A DNA stretch of 64,000 nt from Mermis nigrescens (taxonomy: Eukaryota; Nematoda; Enoplea; Mermithida; Mermithidae), in contig JAVLUZ010000169.1 of NCBI GenBank assembly GCA_036768485.1, forward strand, positions 994,936 to 1,058,935. Reading direction: 5' to 3'. Numbering within the stretch: the stretch's first letter is position 1; every line of letters starts with the position of its first letter. The notes beneath the pieces were generated by a model that saw nothing but the letters and a program-made list of their open reading frames with translations, did not search any database and had not been told where the DNA came from. This document shows positions 32,713 through 41,300 of this stretch, piece after piece. Both the position numbers and the translations under genes were made by a program.

Positions 32713-33319
32713 CTTTTTCGGTGTAAACAACAGGATTTTTCGAAAAAATTTTAGCGCGGAGACGTAAATTTTCAGGTGTAGATTGCGTCAAGTCTACTAA
32801 AAGGAAAGAAAACGCTTCGTTTGTAGCATCATTAAAGGCTTCCAGAAAAAACTTAGGATTATGAGGGTAAAGCTGACGGGCTAGTGTTTGTACCTGGAGC
32901 CGATCAGACGGATTCTTCATTAAAACTAAATATTCCGTGTTTATGCGACATGTTCTAAGACCTTTGAAAAATATGTTTTGAACGATATTTACGACAGAAA
33001 TATCCCAATGATGACAACCGCGTGTAAATAATACATCATTTTTTGCTTCTTGCATAAGATCGTCTATTATAATTAATTGTGGTTCAGTGCTATGTTGCCT
33101 AACTAGACTTAAATCAGGAGGTCCTTTCATGAAAATTACGCTAGTTTCCATTTCTTTATGCAAACTCTGATCTTCTGCGAAAAACCACCATATAAATTTC
33201 GGAGGTGGATGAATAAAATTATTTGCATTTTTTACGAGCTGTTTAACAAAAGTTGATTTTCCAGCCTTTGTGGGGCCGGCTACAATACAAGTAAAGGGGT
33301 GTTTAAATCTGAGATCCAT
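32708..33319 (-). CDS. DNA packaging ATPase (A32/FtsK-like)
   Basis: 203 aa from ATG 33319, intact. The P-loop is GPTKAGKSTFVKQL (about residues 15-28), followed by a WWFAED-like strand, Walker B LIIIDDLMQE (about residues 83-92), an RGCHHWDISV region and a sensor-like segment with NTEYLVLMKNPSDR. The short size and motif order suit the A32-type genome-packaging ATPase of Polintons and NCLDV relatives. The frame is open further upstream to 33448 but only through non-ATG codons. It has no TATA box of its own and may share the transcript of the upstream 33474-33860 gene. Confidence 0.8.
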   Translation of the reverse strand: MDLRFKHPFTCIVAGPTKAGKSTFVKQLVKNANNFIHPPPKFIWWFFAEDQSLHKEMETSVIFMKGPPDLSLVRQHSTEPQLIIIDDLMQEAKNDVLFTRGCHHWDISVVNIVQNIFFKGLRTCRINTEYLVLMKNPSDRLQVQTLARQLYPHNPKFFLEAFNDATNEAFSFLLVDLTQSTPENLRLRAKIFSKNPVVYTEKV

Positions 33320-33473
33320 TTTTATTGTGTATAAAAATTGTGTTTTTTCTAATATAGATGAAGCTCTCTCTGCCAGCTGCTTATGCAGCTGCCCAGCCTG
33401 CGGGACGAGGACCCGGAGCTTCAGCGCAGGCCAAAAAAATTTTTTCAATTTTTTTTCAGGCGAATGTACGTTT

Positions 33474-33860
33474 TTACAAATTGAGGTTTTCTATATTGCT
33501 CATGATACGCTCAATTTGCGTATCAATAGTATTTTCGGTTGACAGTGTCCAAATAACGCGACGTTCTTGCCGAATATGTTGCCACATTTCGACAAAGAAA
33601 GATTTTTCGAAACGGGCCATTTGCCGCTCTAAGGCAATAGCAAAATGCCAGAAACCGCGCCGTTTATTTTTTCCTGTCAACTCACGCTGCGTGTTGTATT
33701 GCGCAGCAGCCGCTTTCCACTGATCTTTGTAAGCATCAGAGAAGCGGTTCCAAAAATACGTAGTGACTCGAGCAAGTTGGTAATCGTTGTATGGAAATTG
33801 AGAAAAAATCCGAGCCAACTCGGAACAAAAGGTAACAAAGATTTGCTGACCAGAAGACAT
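33474..33860 (-). CDS. Unknown element protein (128 aa)
   Basis: Intact, starts MSSGQQIFVTFCSELA; rich in aromatic and basic residues with a central FSDAYKDQWKAAAAQYN helix and a C-terminal coiled part. I do not recognise the family. The spacing of aromatic and basic residues faintly recalls an HMG-box, which would make it DNA-binding, but this is weak. The TATA box is 67 nt upstream and overlaps the previous gene's stop. Copy A has a frameshifted counterpart. Confidence 0.6.
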   Translation of the reverse strand: MSSGQQIFVTFCSELARIFSQFPYNDYQLARVTTYFWNRFSDAYKDQWKAAAAQYNTQRELTGKNKRRGFWHFAIALERQMARFEKSFFVEMWQHIRQERRVIWTLSTENTIDTQIERIMSNIENLNL

Positions 33861-33919
33861 TTTCGACCGCACAGTAAGTGAAAAATTTGAAGAATGATGG
33901 TTTTTTAAATTTTCAGTTC

Positions 33920-33927
33920 CTTATATA
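33920..33927 (-). promoter_or_regulatory. TATA box overlapping a stop codon
   Basis: TATATAAG contains the TAA (33921-33923) of the zinc protein gene and lies 67 nt before the ATG at 33860. Confidence 0.7.
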
Positions 33928-34229
33928 GACTCCGATGCTATTTTTAGCAAGCTTTCTTCCCGTCGTGAAGCCATATTTTTTCTTTCTTCCAAGTGTCTCT
34001 CAAGAACTGCGATCCCCGCCTCCTGTCTGGCCTTATTGTATTCCAAACATTTCGGACACATTGGTATCGAAAAAAATAAATGACCCGAATCTGTTCTAAA
34101 ACAGTCTCGTTCTTCGCAAATTTTTTGGCAAAAATAACAAAGTTCGATCGTTAGTGCATACATTGGCCGAGGCAAGTTGCGGGAGCACAGCTGAATTGGG
34201 GGTTTAATAGTCTTGTTTGTAGAATCCAT
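33921..34229 (-). CDS. Zinc-ribbon-like small protein (102 aa)
   Basis: Intact, MDSTNKTIKPP start. Cys pairs CYFCQKIC and MCPKCLEY enclose an ERDCFRTDSG loop, a likely zinc-binding fold; a charged helix follows (EAGIAVLERHLEERK). It could be a transcription or nucleic acid-binding factor, but I cannot place it in a family. The TATA box is 41 nt upstream. Confidence 0.6.
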   Translation of the reverse strand: MDSTNKTIKPPIQLCSRNLPRPMYALTIELCYFCQKICEERDCFRTDSGHLFFSIPMCPKCLEYNKARQEAGIAVLERHLEERKNMASRREESLLKIASESI

Positions 34230-34262
34230 TTTTTAACGATGCATGCTTTTTATCAGAAGTTT

Positions 34263-34270
34263 CTTATATA
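34263..34270 (-). promoter_or_regulatory. TATA box of the zinc protein gene
   Basis: TATATAAG, 3 nt after the integrase/chromodomain stop (34274-34276) and 41 nt before the ATG at 34229. Conserved at the same place in copy A. Confidence 0.7.
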
Positions 34271-34273
34271 GAC

Positions 34274-35241
34274 TCATAATTTTATCAGATTATTAACCCA
34301 GCTGTTGAATTTTTCAGGAAAACCGCGCCATTTAACTAAATATTCCGTTTTTCTGCCTTTTTTGCGAGTGTTTAAAACTTTTTCTACTACGTAAACTTCA
34401 TCGATAATGTTTACTTTTTGTAGTTCTGGCTCATAGAATACACCGTCTAATTTTTCACCCATCTGGTCCTTTAGTGTGTAAACGGGGGGATTGCGTTTAA
34501 GTTTTTTATCTATTACGAACGTTTCTTCACTCCAGTTAGGCTCGTAAGCCCTTTTCAAAAGTTCTCTTGACCTTACTTATGCGAACTTTATCTCCTACAT
34601 TAAACTTAAAAATTACGTTTTTATTGTCAATTTTGAATGCTTTCTGTAAAATTTGAGACTCGTTATTATTATTAACATTGGCCGGTTCGATCCCTATCGT
34701 ACGATGTTTTGTATTATTGTAACCTTTAATCAAATCGTCTAAAATATCAATGTACCTATACGTGTTATGTTTCGTAAAATAACGCCACATGCGTTCTTTA
34801 AGCGTGCGATTAAAACGCTCGACTACGCATGCCTTGAGCTCACTGTTTGTTGTGAAAAAATATCGCTTTGCACCTTTTCTGGTTTTCGGCCTTTATCCAA
34901 AATGAGTTTGAAAGCATTGAGAATCGATGCTGCGCTTTTATTTTTTACAGGTACACTCCAAGCGTATTTGCTAAACACGTCTATACAGTTTAAGAGAAAA
35001 ACATGACCATCATTATACTTTTTCAGTGATTGCAAGTCTACCAAATCTATAGCCCATTGTTCATCAATCCTCGAAACAATCACCTTGTTACGTTCGTATT
35101 TTTTATGGGCGGGTCTATGTAGTGTGTACGTTGGTTGAGTTTCTAACCAGTTTATCACCTCCTTTTTGGGGAGTTTTGTACGTGTTCTCAGAGGTTCGAC
35201 CCCGTGTACCCTGTTTGAGGATCATAATAATTTTCCTCCAT
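34274..35241 (-). pseudogene. Retroviral-type integrase with chromodomain (broken)
   Basis: The N-terminal piece starts MEENYYDPQTGYTG (35241). A frame break with stop at about 35190 is shared with copy A. Then 35158-34823 carries the HHCC-less core start (TLHRP ... AIDLVDLQSLKKYNDG, first catalytic Asp; DVFSKYAW). About 80 bp are deleted at about 34858, removing the second catalytic Asp (present in copy A as SDAGTEF) and shifting the frame. The core resumes as KACVVERFNRTLKERMW with the catalytic Glu, then a basic region; one extra T near 34553 shifts again. The last frame (34558-34274) is a chromodomain (VEKVLNTRKKGRKTEYLVKW). It cannot catalyse integration; copy B would need a helper element. 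Confidence 0.9.
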
Positions 35242-35439
35242 GATTCAATAGAAATATAAAGCGTTTTTGCCTTTTGCTACCGTGCAAAAGATATGAGTAC
35301 ACTTTATGCAAAATTTGACTACAATTTTTAATTTTTTGTTTCGAGAAAGTTTTAGAATACAGTCATTACATTTAACAGCAAAGCTTATATCGTCACGTTT
35401 TTGACTGACGGTCATTCTGAGTAAAAGTACAACATGTAC

Positions 35440-35667
35440 TTATCTTTTTTGATAACGTTTACTTCCATTCGAGCATTTCTCACAGAGTAAAAATGAAAAA
35501 TTTGGAGACTTTTTAGCTATCTTTAAAACACATTTTTTACAACCAGGTTCGAAAAAGCGACACCATCGCCGTTGAAAACACGGTTTCTTATGCAGAAAAT
35601 TGCAAATCTCGTAGTGGTATTTCGATTTGGGTTTCATCGAACACTGCAGACAATCGACGAGATCCAT
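35440..35667 (-). CDS. Cys-rich small protein overlapping the membrane protein gene
   Basis: 75 aa open frame starting MDLVDCLQC with repeated Cys pairs (CLQC, CKKC, CEKC), basic throughout; probably zinc-binding. Its first 80 nt overlap the end of the membrane protein gene in another frame. Frame-shifted sequence downstream to about 35330 (KCNDCILKLSR) looks like a lost C-terminal part. Copy A preserves the same overlap, which supports a true gene. The function is unknown. Confidence 0.5.
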   Translation of the reverse strand: MDLVDCLQCSMKPKSKYHYEICNFLHKKPCFQRRWCRFFEPGCKKCVLKIAKKSPNFSFLLCEKCSNGSKRYQKR

Positions 35668-35836
35668 TTCTACTAGATGTTAAGCTACGTAAACCGCTAT
35701 AAAATTTTTTAATTTGTTTCTTCAATAGCTTGCACAAAACTAAAATAGATAGAACAATTATGAGAACAATACAACCCAAAATTTCGTTATAAATAGGTTG
35801 CAAGTGATTTCTATTTATGCAAGTACCATTTAACAT
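35588..35836 (-). CDS. Small single-pass membrane protein (82 aa)
   Basis: Starts MLNGTCINRNH; one strong transmembrane segment (GCIVLIIVLSILVLCKLL, residues ~21-38) followed by a basic cytosolic-type tail (KKQIKKFYSGLRSL, SSRNGSRRLS). Small membrane proteins are common in this element class, but I know no function for this one. The TATA box is 47 nt upstream. Confidence 0.6.
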   Translation of the reverse strand: MLNGTCINRNHLQPIYNEILGCIVLIIVLSILVLCKLLKKQIKKFYSGLRSLTSSRNGSRRLSAVFDETQIEIPLRDLQFSA

Positions 35837-35875
35837 TTTTTGATAGCTAATGAATGTTTAATTAGCTTATATAAA

Positions 35876-35883
35876 TGTTTTAA
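35876..35883 (-). promoter_or_regulatory. TATA box of the membrane protein gene
   Basis: TATATAAG, 47 nt before the ATG at 35836; it lies in the 350-bp spacer after the polymerase gene. Confidence 0.6.
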
Positions 35884-36239
35884 CATGCCTCTCCGCCACT
35901 GCAAAATGCAGTGCCCAGTGCCAGCACGGGGAGCTGGGCATGTATCGGCACCATATATATATATATATTTTTTTCTTTTTTTCAACAAAACTATACCACC
36001 CGTGTTTCGACTACCCACCGGCACTTGCTCTTTTCAGGGAGATCCGGCAGGCAGGCGAGAACAAAACAAAATAGTAACCATGACCGCCATATGAACAAAA
36101 CAAAATGACGTCTTGTCCGGTCACACCGTTTTTCGGACGGGTACCGGCCAGAGGAACGAAATAAACAAAAAAAATGATGGTCAGAGGGTCAAATAATAAA
36201 ATAAGGCACGGGGGTAAACAAAAAACGTGCAGAAAAAGA
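35884..36239. other. Spacer between polymerase and membrane protein genes
   Basis: Holds an (AT)n tract at about 35954-35970, a Gly/Cys-type foldback (cagtgccagcacggggagctgggc) and a purine-rich run after 36100. It differs completely from the same interval in copy A (18616-19300), which holds 155-bp tandem repeats. No gene seen. Confidence 0.5.
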
Positions 36240-39200
36240 CTAAAAGCCGTACGGCACAGTAGAGAAATCGGGTTTTACAACACGTTTATTGTAAACAATT
36301 TTATACTTCTTCGATGTGTCTTCTGTCACAATAGTGTGGTCGGGCAAGCGACGAATTTGCGGAAAATATACAACTTTTTCGACAATATTGTTGTCCTGTA
36401 CAAACGTTTTGACCATTTTTAGTAAGGAGTGAAAGTTAATTCTTGTGGCAGTTGTTGATGAGAGTGTGAAGCCGCGTACTTTTATATGGTAATAAAATTT
36501 ACCATCTTTTGCTGAGCGTACCTTGTACGCGTAGTTTTTGGGGCCTCCGCTTACAAATTCTTCAATGTAGCTGCCCTCGCCATACTCCTTTAATTCATCG
36601 GTCATATTTCCTAAATACGACCCTATAGGCACTTGATACTCGTCTTTTCCCAGTGTGCTCTTGAATATGACACTGTCTGTGTCAAAATATAATACACGAT
36701 CGCCTAGCTTTTCCAAATGTTCGTACAATCTGAGCCGCGCTTGAGTTGTTGTATAAGCTGCAAGCACGGGGTTTGTATTTCCCATCACATCGGCGAATTC
36801 GTCTTCCTTTGCATGTGTAACAGCCATCAGATTTTGGTTTATGGCGTTAATTGAGTAGATTACATTTGAAGGGTCGAAAATTAGGTCAAAGTATGGTGCA
36901 GGGTCGGTAAAAAAGGACACTTTCGACATATTATTTCTTTGCCCGAACTTTCCCCAGAAAGAGTTCAACATAAGTTTACTTAATGACCGAAGTCCTGGGT
37001 TTTTTGTAATTTTCGTAGCGTCTAGCTCAATCCCTTCATTTTCTTTGTACTCTTGAACGTATCTTTCTTTGTCTTCCTCCGATTTCACCCATGAAGGCCA
37101 TCCGTCAGATTCTTGTTTCAGTTTCATAAATTTATTGATATAGGAGGTGAAGAGGCCGCCGTTTGGGTTGTTTATTTTATCATATTGCTCTGTTTTTTCG
37201 TAGTGCCATATCTCATATATTTCCATTATTTTATAGCCCAATTCTAGCGCTTTGTATACTTCGAGCGTCACCCATGCTCCCACTATCGCACGTTCTTCAT
37301 CATTGTGCTCGCATCTTGTTGTTTGATGCGATTCAGTGCATGTTCGGCATAGCGGAAAATATAACTTTTCGCCAAATCTATAGGGCAATAATGGATGGTA
37401 CAGATTACGGGGTGGCAGGATTTTTGCTTTGATTAGGCCTTCATAGGGTCGGGTTTGAGCTGTGATATTAGTAAAATTTTCAGTGAGAATTTGCGGGTGG
37501 CCAATAGGGTACAAGCCGTATTTATTTACGGTCGGGTATAGGCTGCATATATCTGTGTACATTATATGCTCTAACGCTTCGCCGTTCTCATTGCGTTTTA
37601 TTTTCTCGTTTAACTTTATTGCGTTTGTGCGCCCACCATAAAACGCTTCTCTGGGGTCGAGTGGGTCAACAATTTTCACCGAGTCGAAAAATTGTTTCAT
37701 TACAGGATTTATTTTCAATTCCTGTCTTAATTCGCACTCCCAGAGTTCTATAACACCGTAGCCCTTGGCTTCAATTTCTTTGCGCCGTCTCACTGTGTTT
37801 TGAAAGGCTTCTTCGGCGGATGTTATTTGATCAGCCGTCATTTGCGTCCTTTTCTTCATACACTTAGGGCACCCGTGCCAGAAGCACCCGTTAAATTCGT
37901 ATACTGTATTTTCATGTAGGCCGTCTACGCGATAGTTGCCCACTTTTTGCTCGCCCATATTGCGTGCATGCCTGATGTTGATTTTATTCGTCTCGCTCAT
38001 CCACTTTAGCCATTTAATGGCTGTTATCGACTGTTTTTCCATCCGCCTATACCCTCCGTGTGGTACAATGCCTATTGTTTTTGGCTTTAAGTAAGTTGAC
38101 CGGAAAACTTTATTGCACGCGCTCGCTATTGTTAATGAGCACTCGAACGGATCCATTCCGGTCTCGGCTAGAAATAAATTGCGAAATTTAAGGCAGCATC
38201 GCCTTAAAATGTCGACGTCAGACTCGCAATAAGCCAAGAGTTCTGACTTAAAGTCGAAAATTTTCCCTTTCTGTTCGGCGTACCATTTTTGGAAGGCTTC
38301 TTTGTTTTTGGGACTCATGGTGGCTGGGGAATAGTACCACGCGTCTGGCCACTCACCCACATAGTTTTCGTTCGCCCTTGTGTTAAAGAGATGTGGGAAA
38401 AATCCTTTTTTGAGTTCAGGCTCATCGAACGTTTTTGGCAGAGCGGATAGGGCCATGGGGAGAAAGTTGAAGGAATCGATTAGTTTTACAGACCCAGCAC
38501 TCAGGCTCATGATTTCTAACCCTTTTGTGATGATAGTGGGGGCAAGTGCTTGTTTAAAAAGGTATTTTAAGATGAAATGTCCGTCGAAACCTTTAGCGTT
38601 ATGGGCGATTGCTATCGCGTTTTTGAGGCCAAACAGGTAATCACAAAACGCATCTGTACAATTGTCACCGTAAAATATACGTCTATTTTCCCCGCATTTA
38701 TCGCACTGTCCTAGGGGTTTTGCTATGCAATCTGTACAAACAGTGTGCGCTATACACAGATTGGGTTCGTGTTCAAGTCTTGAATTGCCACACGCTTTTT
38801 CTTGTCTGGTTTCAAAATCGAAAAACACGTATTTATTCTTTTTCTTGTCATCCTTTTCTTCGGCTACAATTTGCATGTAACACTTGTGATCATTTATTGG
38901 CACGTCAGCTTTGCATGTTTTGCAATAAAAGTGACCGCACTTATGCTTCTGTATTTTATCGGCTCTATTCATATGCCGCCCACAGTTTTTACAGAGCATC
39001 ATTTGCTGACAAATCGATTTTTCGTTTTTTCCGACTTTTTTATGATTTTCAAAACACTTTCGACCCCTGAATAAACGATTACAGTCATTGCATTCCATGA
39101 GTGCTATGTTAGGGCAAGCAGGACCATGACAACAGGGGCAAAGTTTAGAACAGCGGTGATCATCCTTATTATTATAGCCCTTGTTGCAAGGTTCACAAAA

Positions 39201-40137
39201 GTAACTACGGTTCATAAAGCCGGCCATACTGCCTATGACGTCAAAATGACTGTCGTGGTGATATAAGTGTATAACTTTTTCTGCGGGCGGCCCTTCAAAC
39301 ACTATAGCATTGCAAAAATCAGCACTAAAAACTTTAATTTGAAAATTTGGCATTGCAGCCTGCAATGCTTGCAGTTCTGGTATGCCACAAGGGCCCACAT
39401 GATCTTTAAGACCAGCAAGATCCATCAACTCCTTAGCGTTTGTTCGTTGAACCGTGTATCGATATGCGTCACCTTTACGTATTGCCATATATTTAGATTT
39501 AAGAGTTTTGTCATCAGGCTTTTCCATGTGCAAGGCTCGTGCTTTTGCTACAACTAATGCTCTGGGTAAACATAAATCATCGCTGTTTTTGATTTTTACA
39601 AAGCAGCGTTTCATTTTCATTTCTTTTTCCAAATTTATGAACCGTCGTTTATGCTGACCTGAGCCACTCGGCGGGCTAACGTGTACTATTTTTATGCGCG
39701 TTTCTGGTTCTTGCAGACGCACTTCTTCATTAGATTGCAGGATGCGTTCAATAGTGTGTACGATTTGCTCGCCTTTTATTTGTTCACCTTTTCGGAAAGG
39801 CACGATCGCCGGTTTTTAAGTGTTGGGTGTGTAAGTTGCAGGCCCACCATGTCAGTCGTGTTAGAACCGTCCAGAATATGTGTGATGGCACTATCGAAAA
39901 TTTCGACCAAATTTTTTCCCAAATCGAGACGGTCTAGATTTTTAAAGTTCAATGTGTATGCTCGCCCTTCGGTGTTGAAGCGTTTGATTTTTTGCGTTTC
40001 TGGCTCCCCCAGCTCATAAAAATCTTCTGGGGAAACCACTCATCCACAATTTCAAGGTCTTCCTCTCGCATTTCTTCATCAGACTCGTACCACATGTCTT
40101 GCGTTGAAAGGTCTTCCATTTCAATGTCAGAAGCCAT
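36240..40137 (-). CDS. Protein-primed family B DNA polymerase (5' frameshifts)
   Basis: The core frame (39803-36240, 1187 codons) is unbroken. It has a Cys-His region (HRCSKLCPCCHGPACP and following CxxC pairs); exonuclease motifs FFDFETRQEK, AHNAKGFDGHF and YCESDVDIL; a FNGCFWHGCPKC endonuclease-like insertion; polymerase motif A TDICSLYP, motif B KLMLNSFWGKFG and motif C YFDTDSVIF. All catalytic acids are present. The core frame has no ATG at its edge; homologous N-terminal sequence continues upstream in two further frames (39776-40039 and 39949-40137), so the gene probably starts at MASDIEMED (40137). Breaks lie near 39814 (one base lost) and near 40035. It replicates the linear element by protein priming. 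Confidence 0.9.
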
Positions 40138-40222
40138 TTGAATAAGTAAAAACAAGAGCAGAAATTGAGTAGTTCAAAAGAGCAATAATTTTGGAGAATG
40201 ATTTTTTCTTGCCTGCTCTCTC

Positions 40223-40230
40223 CTTTTATA
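40223..40230 (-). promoter_or_regulatory. TATA box of the polymerase gene
   Basis: TATAAAAGG followed by a gagagagcagg stretch, 93 nt before the ATG at 40137; conserved in copy A (14633-14640). Confidence 0.65.
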
Positions 40231-40374
40231 CCCTCTGAGATGAGACTATTTTTGGTATCAGTCAAACCGGAAATTTCCGGTTTTTTAAAATTTTTTGTTT
40301 TAAAAATAGAACCCATGATGACTCATCGTCTGCGAGTCAACCAAGATAGCTAAACTAAAACTGAACTAAAATTA

Positions 40375-40606
40375 GAACAGTAGCATGGGGGAGGCTGCTA
40401 GCTAATTATGCAAATTAAAATTAATTGGCTCCGCCCGTCCTGGATAACCGACTGTGCATTGTTGGACGCTTACGCCTTGTGTAGTAGTATGGCCGAAAAT
40501 TCGGCGATTCAAGAGGGTGAGTGCACGTGTACTGAGAGCGTGCGTGGTCCAAATGGAATCTCTATGCTTATGCACGTGCTATGCTTAAGTGCTTTGAGGG
40601 GGCCTT
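40375..40606 (-). repeat. Right TIR of copy B
   Basis: Inverse of 27504-27735 with the same order of landmarks (AT-rich stretch, GC block, tgcacagtcggttatcc, cacgtgcataagcatag dyad). The outermost bases differ from the AGTAGTA end of the other TIRs and run into the 17-bp array of the neighbouring Mutator-like element, so the tip may have been lost. Confidence 0.8.
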
Positions 40607-40850
40607 GTTCGCGCGTCTCACTTGTTCGTGCGTCCCACCTGTTCGTGCGTTCCACCTGTTCGTGCGTCCCATGTGTTCGCCAAATGGTATAACTTGAAAA
40701 ATAAATACTGTAGAGAATCCCACCTGTTCGTGCGTCCCACCTGTTCGAACGTCCCACCTGTTCGTGCATCCCACCTGTTCGAGCGTCCAATATTTTTACG
40801 CGTCCCACCTGTTCGTGCGTCTCACCTGTTCGTGCGTCCTATATGTTCGA
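40607..40850 (+). repeat. Left 17-bp tandem array (TIR)
   Basis: Roughly ten copies of acctgttcgtgcgtccc, interrupted at about 40675-40725 by an AT-rich segment (caaatggtataacttg). Single-base variants are common. Frames through it give repetitive, spurious peptides. Confidence 0.9.
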
Positions 40851-41300
40851 AAAATATTATACAACAATATATTCGTGAAGAAATCTTCCACCTCATCATG
40901 CGTACCGCTTCTCCGAATGTCCCAGTCTTCACGGGTTCAGCTAATTCGAAAAATCATTAACCTAAGATCTTTGTTAATGAAAAATGCAAACTTTGCGTTT
41001 GAATCGTCCTTTTGTGCCATGAAATGTAATTGAAAAAACACACGAATCCTTTATTTACTCTCCCAGATTGGTATATTGTTTAGTCTACTATCGTAAAAGT
41101 AAGAAACTACATTCCTTATTTTATTACAAGAATTATTTTGTGCAGGAAGGAGAGGACTTTGTTCTCTCTGAGAGAGTAGTGTAATATGTACTCTATCAAC
41201 ATACATAAACAAACAAACAAACAAACAATTAACGCAGTGAACGCGTAAGTACTACTGTTGCAGTTCTATTCATCCGTAAGGTTAGGTTGCGTCTCTAAAT

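Larger units (their letters stand above)
27504..40606 (-). mobile_element. Polinton/adintovirus-like element, copy B (near complete, 13.1 kb)
   Basis: Bounded by TIRs at 27504-27735 and 40375-40606. All genes run on the minus strand: pol, membrane protein, Cys-rich protein, integrase-chromodomain, zinc protein, unknown, ATPase, two small proteins, minor capsid, major capsid, protease, penton and TBP-like. PolB + integrase + adenain protease + packaging ATPase + capsid is the diagnostic Polinton/adintovirus set. Frameshifts affect the polymerase N-terminus, integrase, ~200-aa protein, minor capsid, penton and TBP; the polymerase core, ATPase, capsid and protease are open. A clear 6-bp target duplication was not found. 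Confidence 0.9.

Noticed and set aside
35150..35241. Programmed -1 frameshift in the integrase
   Set aside because: No slippery heptamer or strong downstream stem is visible at the site; a shared one-base loss is simpler.
40607..40850. Minisatellite unrelated to any element
   Set aside because: Its exact inverse at 46055-46270 and the transposase between them show that it is a TIR.
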